Shown here one piece after another: positions 26,561 through 34,578 of a DNA stretch of 64,000 nucleotides. The notes beneath the pieces were generated by a model that was not told where the DNA came from, ran no database searches, and was given only the letters and a program-made list of their open reading frames with translations. This DNA comes from Psychrobacillus psychrodurans (GTDB lineage: Bacteria > Bacillota > Bacilli > Bacillales_A > Planococcaceae), in contig FOUN01000003.1 in assembly GCA_900114885.1 (NCBI GenBank), positions 186,001 to 250,000 on the forward strand, in the 5' to 3' direction. Each line of letters starts with the position of its first letter. The first letter of the stretch is position 1. The position numbers and the translations under genes are program-made.

Positions 26561-26695
26561 CCCATAAAATGCTGGAGATAGCCCATAAAAGTCTCTATAG
26601 ATTTTGAGAACGTCCTAATAGCCCATAAAAATTTGGAAATAGCTCTTAAACTATAGCGCATAGCCCATTAAAGCAATACAATGCCCCATAACAAC
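26561..26695. repeat. 21-bp-phased repeat array, core CCCATAAA
   Basis: Cores start at 26561, 26582, 26622, 26643, 26664 and 26685. All steps are 21 bases except one of 40, where a unit has decayed and lost two bases. Cores read CCCATAAA with variants CTCTTAAA and CCCATTAA, and most follow TAG. The core resembles the array before narG (5932-5994). It fills the gap between the SEC-C gene and the CoA-transferase stop. Confidence 0.85.
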
Positions 26696-26697
26696 AA

Positions 26698-27891
26698 TTA
26701 CTCATTCATAACTTTATCGGACAATAGTGTTCTTACTTCATCTTCTGTGTATCCAAGCTCCAAAAGTATTTCTTTGTTATGCTGACCAAGTAGGGGAGCT
26801 GCAGTTCTGAATTGTCCTGGTGTCTCGGAAAATTTAGCTGGAAAACCTAGTGTTTTCATTGGACCTGCTATCGGATGTACATAATCTACTATCATTTCTC
26901 TTGATAGAATATGTTCATCATTCAATGTTTGGTCATACGAATAGATAGGTCCAGAAGGGACGCCACTTGAATCTAGTAAATCTAGCCAGTAGGAGGAGTG
27001 GTGTTCGCTTAAAACTTCCTCTATTTCTATTTCTAGTTGGCTAGCATTTTTTGCTCGAATACTATTTGTTAAAAATCGTTCGTCCGTGAGCCATTCCGGT
27101 TTATGAACGACGTGTAAACAAAATTTTTCCCACAGTTTCTGATTACCTGCTCCAATAAGTATAAATCCATCTTGTGTTTTATAGCCTTGATATGGAGCAG
27201 AAACACGATGTGCTGTACCATTTCTTTGTGGTACTTCACCTTTGCCAAAATATGCTGCTGCTTCCCACACAGTCCATGCGAGACCAGAATCTACTAGGGA
27301 GACGTCGATATATTGTCCAGCACCTTTTTTTAACCGATAAATATAGGCGGATAAAATAGATTGGATGGCGGTTTGTGCAGCTGCAATGTCGTGTATTGCA
27401 ATGCCTACTTTGACAGGTTTTCCAGCTTTTTCTCCAGTCATATCGATCAGCCCTGAAAGTCCTTGGGCCATAATATCATAGCCACCTTTGTCTTTATAAG
27501 GCCCTGTTTGGCCATAGCCGGAAATAGAACAATATATCAACGCCGGGTTTATAGCTTTCAGCGTATCATAATCAATTCCAAGTTTCTTCGTAACACCAGG
27601 TCGATAATTTTCGATAAAAACATCCGCATTTTTAATAAGTCTATATAATACTTCTAGTCCTTGTTTTGTTTTTAAATTAATACATATCCCGCGTTTGTTA
27701 CGATTTACCATCATATACATATAGCTTTCTTCGTTTATATACGGTCCCATACTTCTAGTGTCGTCACCACTTGGAAATTTTTCCACTTTAATAACTTCAG
27801 CACCCATATCCGCTAAAACCATTGTGCAATAGGGTCCAGCGAGAACCTGCGATAAATCAAGTACCTTCATACCTTTTAATGCTTGTTCCAT
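26698..27891 (-). CDS. Class III (CaiB/BaiF-type) CoA-transferase
   Basis: A 397-residue family III CoA-transferase, moving CoA between carboxylic acids. Visible parts are the N-terminal KVLDLSQVLAGPYCTM, DMGAEVIKVE, NRNKRGICINLK, ENYRPGV, the catalytic aspartate in GGYDIMAQG near residue 170, and IDVSLVDSGL. Full length for the family. It is the last gene of the row starting at the SAM riboswitch, 27 bases after the oxidase gene, with AAGGTGG before the ATG. The acid substrate is unknown. The context suggests a sulfur-containing or 2-hydroxy acid, which is inference. Confidence 0.88.
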   Translation of the reverse strand: MEQALKGMKVLDLSQVLAGPYCTMVLADMGAEVIKVEKFPSGDDTRSMGPYINEESYMYMMVNRNKRGICINLKTKQGLEVLYRLIKNADVFIENYRPGVTKKLGIDYDTLKAINPALIYCSISGYGQTGPYKDKGGYDIMAQGLSGLIDMTGEKAGKPVKVGIAIHDIAAAQTAIQSILSAYIYRLKKGAGQYIDVSLVDSGLAWTVWEAAAYFGKGEVPQRNGTAHRVSAPYQGYKTQDGFILIGAGNQKLWEKFCLHVVHKPEWLTDERFLTNSIRAKNASQLEIEIEEVLSEHHSSYWLDLLDSSGVPSGPIYSYDQTLNDEHILSREMIVDYVHPIAGPMKTLGFPAKFSETPGQFRTAAPLLGQHNKEILLELGYTEDEVRTLLSDKVMNE

Positions 27892-27918
27892 CGTATATCT
27901 ACCACCTTATATTTTCCG

Positions 27919-29055
27919 TTAATCTTTTAATAGCTGAAGATTTTTAACTTCCTCTAAATTACGAGCACCACTTAACGAAATCGAAACTCTAAACTCCTGT
28001 AGGAAGTTCTCTAATACACGTTCCACACCGATTTGGCCCCCAGTAGCTAATCCCCATATGACGGGGCGACCAATACAGACTGCAGTGGCTCCAAGTGCTA
28101 AAGCCTTTACTGCATCTGATCCTCTTCTAATTCCACTATCAAATAAAACAGGAATTCTCCCGTTTACTACTCGGATGACTTCTGGGAGGGCATCAATGCT
28201 AGCAATAACACCATCTAATTGGCGTCCTCCATGATTCGAGACGATTATTCCATCCATCCCTTTTTCCACAGCAAGTTTAGCGTCCTCTGGGTGAAGTATT
28301 CCTTTTATTAGGATTGGTAGAGTTGTATGCTCGCGTAACTCAGAAATATTCATCCAATTTAAAGTAGGGTGGTAGATATTTTCTAGAATATTATTTACGA
28401 TAGTCTCTTGAGAATGATCGCTAAGTGAAGCCATGAATACTGGATCTGATGCATAATTTCCTTGTCCGAATCCGCGTTTCAATGGAGAGTATTGATTGCG
28501 AATATCTTCCTCTCGCCAGCCAAGCATCGTAGTATCTATTGTTAATACAATTGCTTCATAGCCCGCTGCTTCTGCTCTTTTTACCATACTAAAGGAAACT
28601 TCTTTATTTTGAGAAGACCAATATAATTGGAACCATTTAGAACTACCATTTGTTTCGGCTGCAATTTCTTCAATAGAATAGCTGGATACCGTACTTTGAA
28701 TATAAGAAAATCCGAATTTTGCTGCAGCTTTAGATACCGCTAATTCGCCATCTTCATGTGCAATTTTATTCACCCCGACGGGAGCAATGAGAAGGGGGTG
28801 GGGATATGTATGGCCTAGAATCGTGACTTCTGTATTTAAAGTAGATACATCCGTTAAAAAACGTGGGATGATAGAATACTTAAAAAAAGATTCTGTATTT
28901 TTTTTATATGTTTCTTCACCACCAGCAGAGGAACGAATGTATCCGAATGGACCGGGTTCTAATATTTGTTTTGCTCCTTCTTCTAATTCTGCAAAGTTAA
29001 TAGGATAATGGGAGTTTGCTCCAATATTTTTTAATAATAGATCATTCGTGGACAT
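27919..29055 (-). CDS. FMN-dependent 2-hydroxyacid oxidase, lactate 2-monooxygenase-like
   Basis: A 378-residue TIM-barrel flavoenzyme. Active-site residues of the glycolate/lactate oxidase family are present: Tyr in FQLYWSS, Asp in TIDTTMLGWREEDIRN, Lys in LIKGILHPEDA, and His and Arg in SNHGGRQLDG. The LGWR segment resembles lactate 2-monooxygenases. It oxidises an L-2-hydroxy acid to the 2-oxo acid or a decarboxylated acid. ATG 29055 follows AGAGGTG; the GTG at 29064 is part of the ribosome site. It starts 12 bases after the crotonase stop. Oxidation of a methionine-related hydroxy acid is plausible but unproven. Confidence 0.85.
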   Translation of the reverse strand: MSTNDLLLKNIGANSHYPINFAELEEGAKQILEPGPFGYIRSSAGGEETYKKNTESFFKYSIIPRFLTDVSTLNTEVTILGHTYPHPLLIAPVGVNKIAHEDGELAVSKAAAKFGFSYIQSTVSSYSIEEIAAETNGSSKWFQLYWSSQNKEVSFSMVKRAEAAGYEAIVLTIDTTMLGWREEDIRNQYSPLKRGFGQGNYASDPVFMASLSDHSQETIVNNILENIYHPTLNWMNISELREHTTLPILIKGILHPEDAKLAVEKGMDGIIVSNHGGRQLDGVIASIDALPEVIRVVNGRIPVLFDSGIRRGSDAVKALALGATAVCIGRPVIWGLATGGQIGVERVLENFLQEFRVSISLSGARNLEEVKNLQLLKD

Positions 29056-29067
29056 ATGAAACACCTC

Positions 29068-29844
29068 TTATGTAAAATTTGGTTTTCTTTTTTCTAAGAA
29101 TGCTTGGATGCCTTCTTTATAGTCATCGGAGCTGAAAGAATCTAAGATAAGTTCTTCAATTTGTTTTGTTTCTTCCTTATCACCATCAATAATTGCTTGA
29201 ATTACTTGTTTAATACCGTTATTTGCAACGGAAGACTTATGGATAATTTGATGAGCGAACTCATGACACTTTTCCTCTATCTCTTCCATCGGATAAATAT
29301 AGTCAACTAAGCCAATTTCTTTTCCTTCTTCTGCTGTGATTAGTTTTGCAGTATACAATAATTCCTTTGTTTTTGTAATTCCGATAAGGTTAACTAATCG
29401 TTTTGTACTTACAAGGTTATAAATAATGCCGATGTTTGCAGCGGTTATACCAAGCTTACTACCAGAAGATGCGAATCGGAAGTCACAGGAATTAGCAAGT
29501 TCTAATCCACCCCCAATTGCTAATGTCTTAATAAGGGCAATAGTAGGTTTGGGGAAACGATATAATTTTTCAATTGATTCAAGTGTTGCATCATTATAAT
29601 CCTTTGCTTTTTGGGCAGAAAAGCGATTTTCTAGAAACTCTGTTATATCTGCACCAGAGGAGAAAGCAGTTTCATCTGCACCTTTAAGGATTAACAATTT
29701 AACTTGCTGATCATTCTCTAAATCATTTAATATTTCACCGAGCTTTTTGAACATAGCAAGGGAGAAAGAGTTTTTCTTATCCACTCGGTTAAATACAACT
29801 GTTGCGATTGATCCACTTCGTTCCACATATAAAAGATTCGTCAT
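29068..29844 (-). CDS. Enoyl-CoA hydratase/isomerase (crotonase) family protein
   Basis: A 258-residue crotonase-fold protein with the oxyanion-hole segments SSGADITEFLENR and IGGGLELANSCDF. The first catalytic Glu (GGGLEL, Glu144 of rat hydratase) is present. By counting, the second (Glu164) is Ala in KLGITAANIG. Loss of that Glu argues against a simple hydratase and for an isomerase, hydrolase or lyase activity. It begins 14 bases after metI with GGAGGCG upstream, hence co-transcription with the methionine transporter. Substrate unknown. Confidence 0.8.
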   Translation of the reverse strand: MTNLLYVERSGSIATVVFNRVDKKNSFSLAMFKKLGEILNDLENDQQVKLLILKGADETAFSSGADITEFLENRFSAQKAKDYNDATLESIEKLYRFPKPTIALIKTLAIGGGLELANSCDFRFASSGSKLGITAANIGIIYNLVSTKRLVNLIGITKTKELLYTAKLITAEEGKEIGLVDYIYPMEEIEEKCHEFAHQIIHKSSVANNGIKQVIQAIIDGDKEETKQIEELILDSFSSDDYKEGIQAFLEKRKPNFT

Positions 29845-29858
29845 AAGTTCGCCTCCTG

Positions 29859-30530
29859 CTAATCTTTTTTAATATTTGCTGCAATACGATTTCCGATAGA
29901 TTGAATACTTTGTACTAGGATGATTAAAATTACTACTGTTGCATACATTACATCAACTTCATAACGTAAATGTCCGAAACGATATGCCAAGTCACCTAAA
30001 CCACCTGCACCAACCATACCTGCCATTGCTGTAGCACCGATTAAGCTGACCGTTGAAATGGTTAATCCTAAAACGATAGAAGGTCGAGCTTCTCGAAGTA
30101 AGACATTCCAAATGATTGCGCGTGTGCTAATACCCATAGCGGTATAAGCCTCAATGACACCATTTTCCACTTCCAAAAGAGCAGATTCCATTAGTCTAGC
30201 AATATATGGTGCTGTATAAATTACTAATGGCACGATAACGCCTTGAACTCCAATAGTTGTTCCAACTATTAATCTTGTAAAAGGAATTATGAAAAATAGT
30301 AAAATGATAAAGGGAACAGAACGTACAATATTTATGATTAAATTAGTAATTTGATATATAAATTTGTTTTCTAATGCCTGGCCAGGTCTAGTCAGGACGA
30401 TTAAAATACCTAATGGAATCCCGATTAATACAGAGAAAAATAGGGAGATACCCACCATTTGAAATGTTTGTACAACAGACTCACCAATAATCGGTAGCCA
30501 TTGTTCTATAAATTGATCGATTCTACTCAT
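29859..30530 (-). CDS. metP: MetI, methionine ABC transporter permease
   Basis: A 223-residue membrane protein with five membrane segments and the EAA loop (EAYTAMGIS ... REARPSIVLG), plus GATAMAGMVGAGGLGDLAY, typical of MetI (MetP in Bacillus). It forms the channel for methionine uptake. It overlaps metN by eight bases. The riboswitch upstream of metQ supports methionine as the substrate. Confidence 0.93.
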   Translation of the reverse strand: MSRIDQFIEQWLPIIGESVVQTFQMVGISLFFSVLIGIPLGILIVLTRPGQALENKFIYQITNLIINIVRSVPFIILLFFIIPFTRLIVGTTIGVQGVIVPLVIYTAPYIARLMESALLEVENGVIEAYTAMGISTRAIIWNVLLREARPSIVLGLTISTVSLIGATAMAGMVGAGGLGDLAYRFGHLRYEVDVMYATVVILIILVQSIQSIGNRIAANIKKD

Positions 30531-31548
30531 GAGACTGTCCCTCCAGTTCTTCCGTTGCTACACCTTGAGAATCTAAATAGTGTATAGCATTTTTAACCTG
30601 GTCCTTGTCGCCAATTAAATGGACCACTATATTTCCGACAATGCCATTTTTAAGTTCGATAATATTGGCAGTTAATATGTTCGGTTGGACATTAAATTTT
30701 TGACTTACTTCAGCTAATAAAGGTTTTCCAGTGCTTTCTCCGACAAATGTTAAGCGAGTGACTGCACCCGTAACAGTTAACTGAGAAATTAATGAAGTGG
30801 ATAAATTACGCTGACTTATTGTATTTAAAAACTTTTTAGTTGTAGGGTGTGTAGGGTTAGTAAATAGATTAATAGCTGTATTTTGTTCAACAATTTCTCC
30901 ATTTTCCATGACATATACATGATCACAAATTTTTTGAATGACATTCATTTCATGCGTGATTAAAAGTATAGTAATACCTAATTCTCGATTTATCTTTAGA
31001 AGCAAATCTAATATGGAATCAGTAGTTTCTGGGTCCAGTGCGCTTGTTGCTTCATCACTAAGCAATACTTCGGGTTCCTGCGCTAGTGCACGGGCAATTG
31101 CAACACGCTGCTTTTGGCCACCAGATAACTGGTTTGGATAGTTTGTATGCTTGTCAGTTAATCCAACTATTTCTAAATATTGATCCACTCGTTTTTTTAC
31201 TTGCGCTTTATTATATCCAAGTAGCTTAAGTGGAATGGCGATATTATCATAAACAGTTGCTGTTTTTAATAGATTAAATCCTTGAAATATCATGCCAATT
31301 TTATTGCGGGTTTCACGCAATTTAGGGAGGGGAAGGGAAGTAAGTTCAACACCGTTAATAAAAACTTTGCCTTCCGTTGGCTGTTCGAGTAAATTTACGC
31401 ATCGAATCAGTGTACTTTTACCAGCACCGCTATATCCAATGACTCCATGAATTTCTCCTTTATTTACCTGAATATTTACTTGGTTTACTGCCTTTACTAT
31501 TCCACTCTTGCTTTTAAATTCTTTCGATACATTTTCTAACTCAATCAT
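30523..31548 (-). CDS. metN: MetN, methionine ABC transporter ATPase
   Basis: A 341-residue ATPase: Walker A GYSGAGKST, signature LSGGQKQRVAIARAL, Walker B VLLSDEATSALDP, and a C-terminal NIL domain (about 265-341) that binds methionine and inhibits transport. It powers methionine import and is encoded between metQ and metI; B. subtilis has metN first. It follows metQ by 57 bases, a gap holding a 14-bp hairpin. Confidence 0.95.
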   Translation of the reverse strand: MIELENVSKEFKSKSGIVKAVNQVNIQVNKGEIHGVIGYSGAGKSTLIRCVNLLEQPTEGKVFINGVELTSLPLPKLRETRNKIGMIFQGFNLLKTATVYDNIAIPLKLLGYNKAQVKKRVDQYLEIVGLTDKHTNYPNQLSGGQKQRVAIARALAQEPEVLLSDEATSALDPETTDSILDLLLKINRELGITILLITHEMNVIQKICDHVYVMENGEIVEQNTAINLFTNPTHPTTKKFLNTISQRNLSTSLISQLTVTGAVTRLTFVGESTGKPLLAEVSQKFNVQPNILTANIIELKNGIVGNIVVHLIGDKDQVKNAIHYLDSQGVATEELEGQSHE

Positions 31549-31568
31549 TTACTATCTTCCTTTCTAAA

Positions 31569-31598
31569 GAAAACGCTACCGAAGTCGGTAACGTTTTC
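31569..31598 (-). terminator. Attenuator-like hairpin between metQ and metN
   Basis: On the minus strand GAAAACGTTACCGA pairs with TCGGTAGCGTTTTC over 14 bp (one G-U pair) with a two-base apex, followed by only three T. Likely a partial terminator or RNA-stabilising stem giving more MetQ than the downstream products. Confidence 0.65.
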
Positions 31599-31605
31599 AA
31601 GTCCA

Positions 31606-32427
31606 TTATTCGTCCCAGCTAGCTAATACAGAACCTTTAAACTCTTCTTCGATAAACTTTCGTACTTCTTCCGATTGATATGCTTTTACAAATTTTTGAA
31701 TCGTTGGATCATCTTTATTTTCCGCACGAACAACCACAAAGTTTACATAAGGTGAGTTAGAAGATTCTAATAATATAGAGTCCTCTTTTGGGCTAATTCC
31801 TGCTTCAAGTGCAAAGTTCGTATTAATGGCAGCTGCATCTACTTCACTTAATTGTTTTGGTATTTGAGCAGCTTCTAGTTCAATAAATTCCAGGTTTTTT
31901 GGATTTTCTTCAATGTCATAAATACTAGCTGTTTCTCTTTTGTCTTCTTTAATTTTGATGTAGCCATGTTCTTCTAAAATGTATAGTGCACGCGCGCCAT
32001 TCGTTGGATCATTTGGCAAACCAAAAGTTGCACCGTCTGGTAGATCATCAATTGACTTGTATTTTTCTGAATATACACCCATTGGATTTAAAATTGTTTT
32101 TCCTACTGGTACTAAGTCAGTACTGTGATCCTCGTTAAACGTGTCTAGGAAAGGTTCGTGTTGATAGCTATTCGCATCTAAATCACCTTCTGATAATGCA
32201 GTGTTAGGTAGAATATAATCAGAGAATACTTTAAGTTCTACTTCTAAACCATCTTTAGCTGCTACTTCTGCAGCTACTTCTACAATTTGTTCATGTGGTC
32301 CGGCAGTTACTCCTACTACTATTTTGTCTTCATTGATTGCTTTAGACTCTGAGGCTGCGTTAGACCCACATGCTGCAAGAGTTCCAGTTAATAATACCGT
32401 TGATAATAAAAATCCAATCTTTTTCAT
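31606..32427 (-). CDS. metQ: MetQ, methionine-binding lipoprotein
   Basis: A 273-residue lipoprotein: signal peptide with lipobox LAAC (Cys20), then the MetQ/NlpA fold (VGVTAGPHEQIVE, DANSYQHEPFLD, PNDPTNGARAL, AAINTNFALEAG). It captures methionine on the outer face of the membrane and delivers it to MetI. It is the first gene after a SAM-I riboswitch on the minus strand. Confidence 0.95.
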   Translation of the reverse strand: MKKIGFLLSTVLLTGTLAACGSNAASESKAINEDKIVVGVTAGPHEQIVEVAAEVAAKDGLEVELKVFSDYILPNTALSEGDLDANSYQHEPFLDTFNEDHSTDLVPVGKTILNPMGVYSEKYKSIDDLPDGATFGLPNDPTNGARALYILEEHGYIKIKEDKRETASIYDIEENPKNLEFIELEAAQIPKQLSEVDAAAINTNFALEAGISPKEDSILLESSNSPYVNFVVVRAENKDDPTIQKFVKAYQSEEVRKFIEEEFKGSVLASWDE

Positions 32428-32464
32428 TTGTCATTCCTCCGAATAATTATTAAGAACGTTGTAT

Positions 32465-32500
32465 AAATATAAAAGCCTCTCTTCCAGTAGAAAGAGAGGC
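32465..32500 (-). terminator. Riboswitch-controlled terminator upstream of metQ
   Basis: On the minus strand GCCTCTCT pairs with AGAGAGGC (32475-32482 with 32493-32500), then TTTTATATTT. It follows the SAM aptamer and is the expected off-state expression platform. Confidence 0.85.
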
Positions 32501-32517
32501 GCATACATACGTTTGTC

Positions 32518-32637
32518 CTCTCTTATCTATCAAAACAAAATGTTTTGCAGGATTTAGCACCTTTCCATATACAAAAAATATATGGATGGTTGCCGAGCTT
32601 CATAGGGCCAGTCCCTCAGCTACTCTTGATAAGAGAT
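32518..32637 (-). promoter_or_regulatory. SAM-I (S-box) riboswitch aptamer
   Basis: Read on the minus strand: CTCTTATCAAGAG, GCTGAGGGACTGGCCC, a GAAGCTCGGCAACC block, an AT-rich hairpin, AAGGTGCTAAATCC and finally GATAAGAG closing the P1 helix (32628-32635 with 32520-32527). All conserved S-box blocks are present in order. High SAM should favour the terminator downstream and shut off metQNI and whatever is co-transcribed. The class is well established in Bacillales for methionine and cysteine genes. Confidence 0.96.
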
Positions 32638-32673
32638 ATCAGCTATTAAGTTTTCCAACAGTTCATAAAATAT

Positions 32674-32702
32674 AATTTACTACATCAAATTATTAAAGTC
32701 AA
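32674..32702 (-). promoter_or_regulatory. Promoter of the riboswitch transcript
   Basis: On the minus strand TTGACT (complement of 32697-32702) and TAAATT (complement of 32674-32679) with a 17-bp spacer, about 40 bases before the aptamer. Confidence 0.6.
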
Positions 32703-32788
32703 CAGACTTTTTTTATAGTTGCATATATCATTCGAATTAGTTTATGTTTAATAACAATAAATAATTATACATAGGGAGTGTGTAAGCG

Positions 32789-33295
32789 TTGTCAAAAATT
32801 AGAGCAAATTATGCTGTAGGGCAGCTAGGGAAGATAGTGAGCGCACGTTTAGTTTATGGAACTGATCTGCTGGAAGGGATAGAGGAATTGTGTAAAGTAA
32901 ATGGAATTCAATCCGCTACAATTCTTAGTTGTTTTGGTAGTTTTCAAAGATGTGGATTTGTGTATTTAGTACCAAATGAAGATTCCCCTATAGGTGTAGG
33001 ATACAATAATCTTGTTGTGAAAGAGGGGCCAATTGAGTTCTTGCAGGGTACAGGAGTTGTATGCCAAAGAGATGATCAATTTGAAACGCATTTCCACGGT
33101 ACAATATGTGACCAAAATGGCAATATTTTTGGTGGTCATTTTATTAAAGGTGAAAATCCTGTTATTACAGTAGACCTAGTGTTGGCAGAAACTGTTGATA
33201 TGGAGTTTAAGAGACAGTTTGACGAAGAAACAGGAGCTAATCAGTTTTATCCTGTAGAAACGAATAAAGAAAAACCTAATCATCTACATAAATGA
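32789..33295 (+). CDS. PPC-domain (DUF296) protein
   Basis: A 168-residue protein of the PPC/DUF296 fold, known from plant AT-hook proteins and found singly in bacteria; there is no AT-hook here. Key parts are ATILSCFGSF, the histidine pair THFHG and NIFGGHF, which form a probable metal or ligand site. TTG 32789 follows AGGGAGTG by eight bases. It is divergent from the SAM-riboswitch operon and converges on mtnE. Bacterial PPC proteins have no agreed function; a small-molecule role is as likely as DNA binding. Confidence 0.75.
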   Translation: MSKIRANYAVGQLGKIVSARLVYGTDLLEGIEELCKVNGIQSATILSCFGSFQRCGFVYLVPNEDSPIGVGYNNLVVKEGPIEFLQGTGVVCQRDDQFETHFHGTICDQNGNIFGGHFIKGENPVITVDLVLAETVDMEFKRQFDEETGANQFYPVETNKEKPNHLHK

Positions 33296-33300
33296 AAATT

Positions 33301-33331
33301 GCAGCCCTATATTAAAGGGCTGCACTTTTTT
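33301..33331 (+). terminator. Terminator between the PPC gene and mtnE
   Basis: GCAGCCCT (33301-33308) pairs with AGGGCTGC (33315-33322), then ACTTTTTT. It serves the plus-strand gene and may also block the converging mtnE transcript. Confidence 0.85.
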
Positions 33332-34493
33332 AAAATAAATTAAGCTTTCCAATGCGTGTAATTGCTTCTCTTAATCGAACTTCATCCACTAATAAACCCA
33401 CGCGAACATACCCTTCGCCGTATCCACCAAACCCATTACCAGCAGCAACTGCTACATCGGCTTCGTTCAAAAGTAAATCTGCAAAAGCTTCACTTGTAAA
33501 ATTATCGGGAACAGGTAACCATGCGAAAAAGGAACCTTTTGGTGCATTCACCTGCCAACCAATACTGTTACAAGATTCAATAAGAGCATTTCGTCTGCCC
33601 TCATATAAATCCACTAATTCCTTTACACATTCTTGACTATTATTGAGTGCAACCGTTGCAGCATCCTGTACGGCAGGGAAGAGACTAACAAATAAGTGGT
33701 CTTGAATTATATTTATAGCTTCAATAATTTTAGCGTTCCCAACAGCAAAACCAACTCTCCAGCCAGCCATATTATACGTTTTGGACAATGTGTACATTTC
33801 AATACCTACGTCTTTTGCACCATCAGCTTGTAAGAAACTAATTGGCTTCTCTCCATCAAAACCTATTCCACCATATGCAAAATCATGGACAATGGCAATG
33901 TCCTTTTCTTTTGCCAACGAAACAGTTTCTTGGAAAAAGTCTAAATTAGCGATAGCGCCAGTGGGGTTATTTGGATAATTTAAGTACATAAGTTTAGCTT
34001 TTTGTTTTTGCTCCTCTGTTAAGGAACTGTAATCAGGAAGGAAATTATTTTCCTTGAGTAATGGCATCGTGTCAAACGCTACATTAGCAAGTCCTACCCC
34101 AGATAAATAATCAGGATAGCCTGGGTCAGGAAGTAGCATTAAATCATTTTCATTCATCAGTGCCAACGGGAGCTCTACTAAGCCAATTTTAGTGCCAAAT
34201 AATATCGCTACTTCAGTTTCAGGGTCAATGTCAACATTATATTCTCGTTTATAGAAATTGGCTGCCGCTTTTTTAAATTCTCCAGTTCCACGAAATGGAC
34301 TATACTTGTGGTTTAATGGATTGGCTGCCGCTTCCTGCAGTGCTTGTACAATATGCTCAGGAGTAGGCTGATCAGGATTACCTTGTCCAAGATTAATCAC
34401 ATCTCTACCTTCTAAAACTGCGTCTCCAACTTTTTTTACTAGTGTAGCAAAAAACTGTGAAGGTAGATTTTTTAAACGGTTTGAAAATTCCAT
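33330..34493 (-). CDS. mtnE: MtnE-type aminotransferase of methionine salvage
   Basis: A 387-residue fold-type I PLP enzyme. The cofactor lysine is Lys238 in LSKTYNMAGWRVG; NLGQGNPDQPTPEH, NYPNNPTG and KYSPFRG are present. The sequence resembles Bacillus MtnE, which transaminates 2-oxo-4-methylthiobutyrate to methionine. I start at ATG 34493 (GAGG eight bases upstream), not at the longer frame. It is divergent from mtnU. No other methylthioadenosine salvage genes are in the window. Confidence 0.85.
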   Translation of the reverse strand: MEFSNRLKNLPSQFFATLVKKVGDAVLEGRDVINLGQGNPDQPTPEHIVQALQEAAANPLNHKYSPFRGTGEFKKAAANFYKREYNVDIDPETEVAILFGTKIGLVELPLALMNENDLMLLPDPGYPDYLSGVGLANVAFDTMPLLKENNFLPDYSSLTEEQKQKAKLMYLNYPNNPTGAIANLDFFQETVSLAKEKDIAIVHDFAYGGIGFDGEKPISFLQADGAKDVGIEMYTLSKTYNMAGWRVGFAVGNAKIIEAINIIQDHLFVSLFPAVQDAATVALNNSQECVKELVDLYEGRRNALIESCNSIGWQVNAPKGSFFAWLPVPDNFTSEAFADLLLNEADVAVAAGNGFGGYGEGYVRVGLLVDEVRLREAITRIGKLNLF

Positions 34494-34578
34494 GTTCGTA
34501 ACCTCGTTTTCTAATAAGTTGCATTTGTTAGTCAAATCTTATAACCTTTTTATTATTATGTCTATAGGGGTGTCAAAA

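Noticed and set aside
32508-32640. Possible T-box or lysine riboswitch instead of SAM-I
   Set aside because: The block order (GCTGAGGGA, CGGCAACC, AAGGTGC) is that of S-box; no T-box TGGNACCGCG sequence is present.
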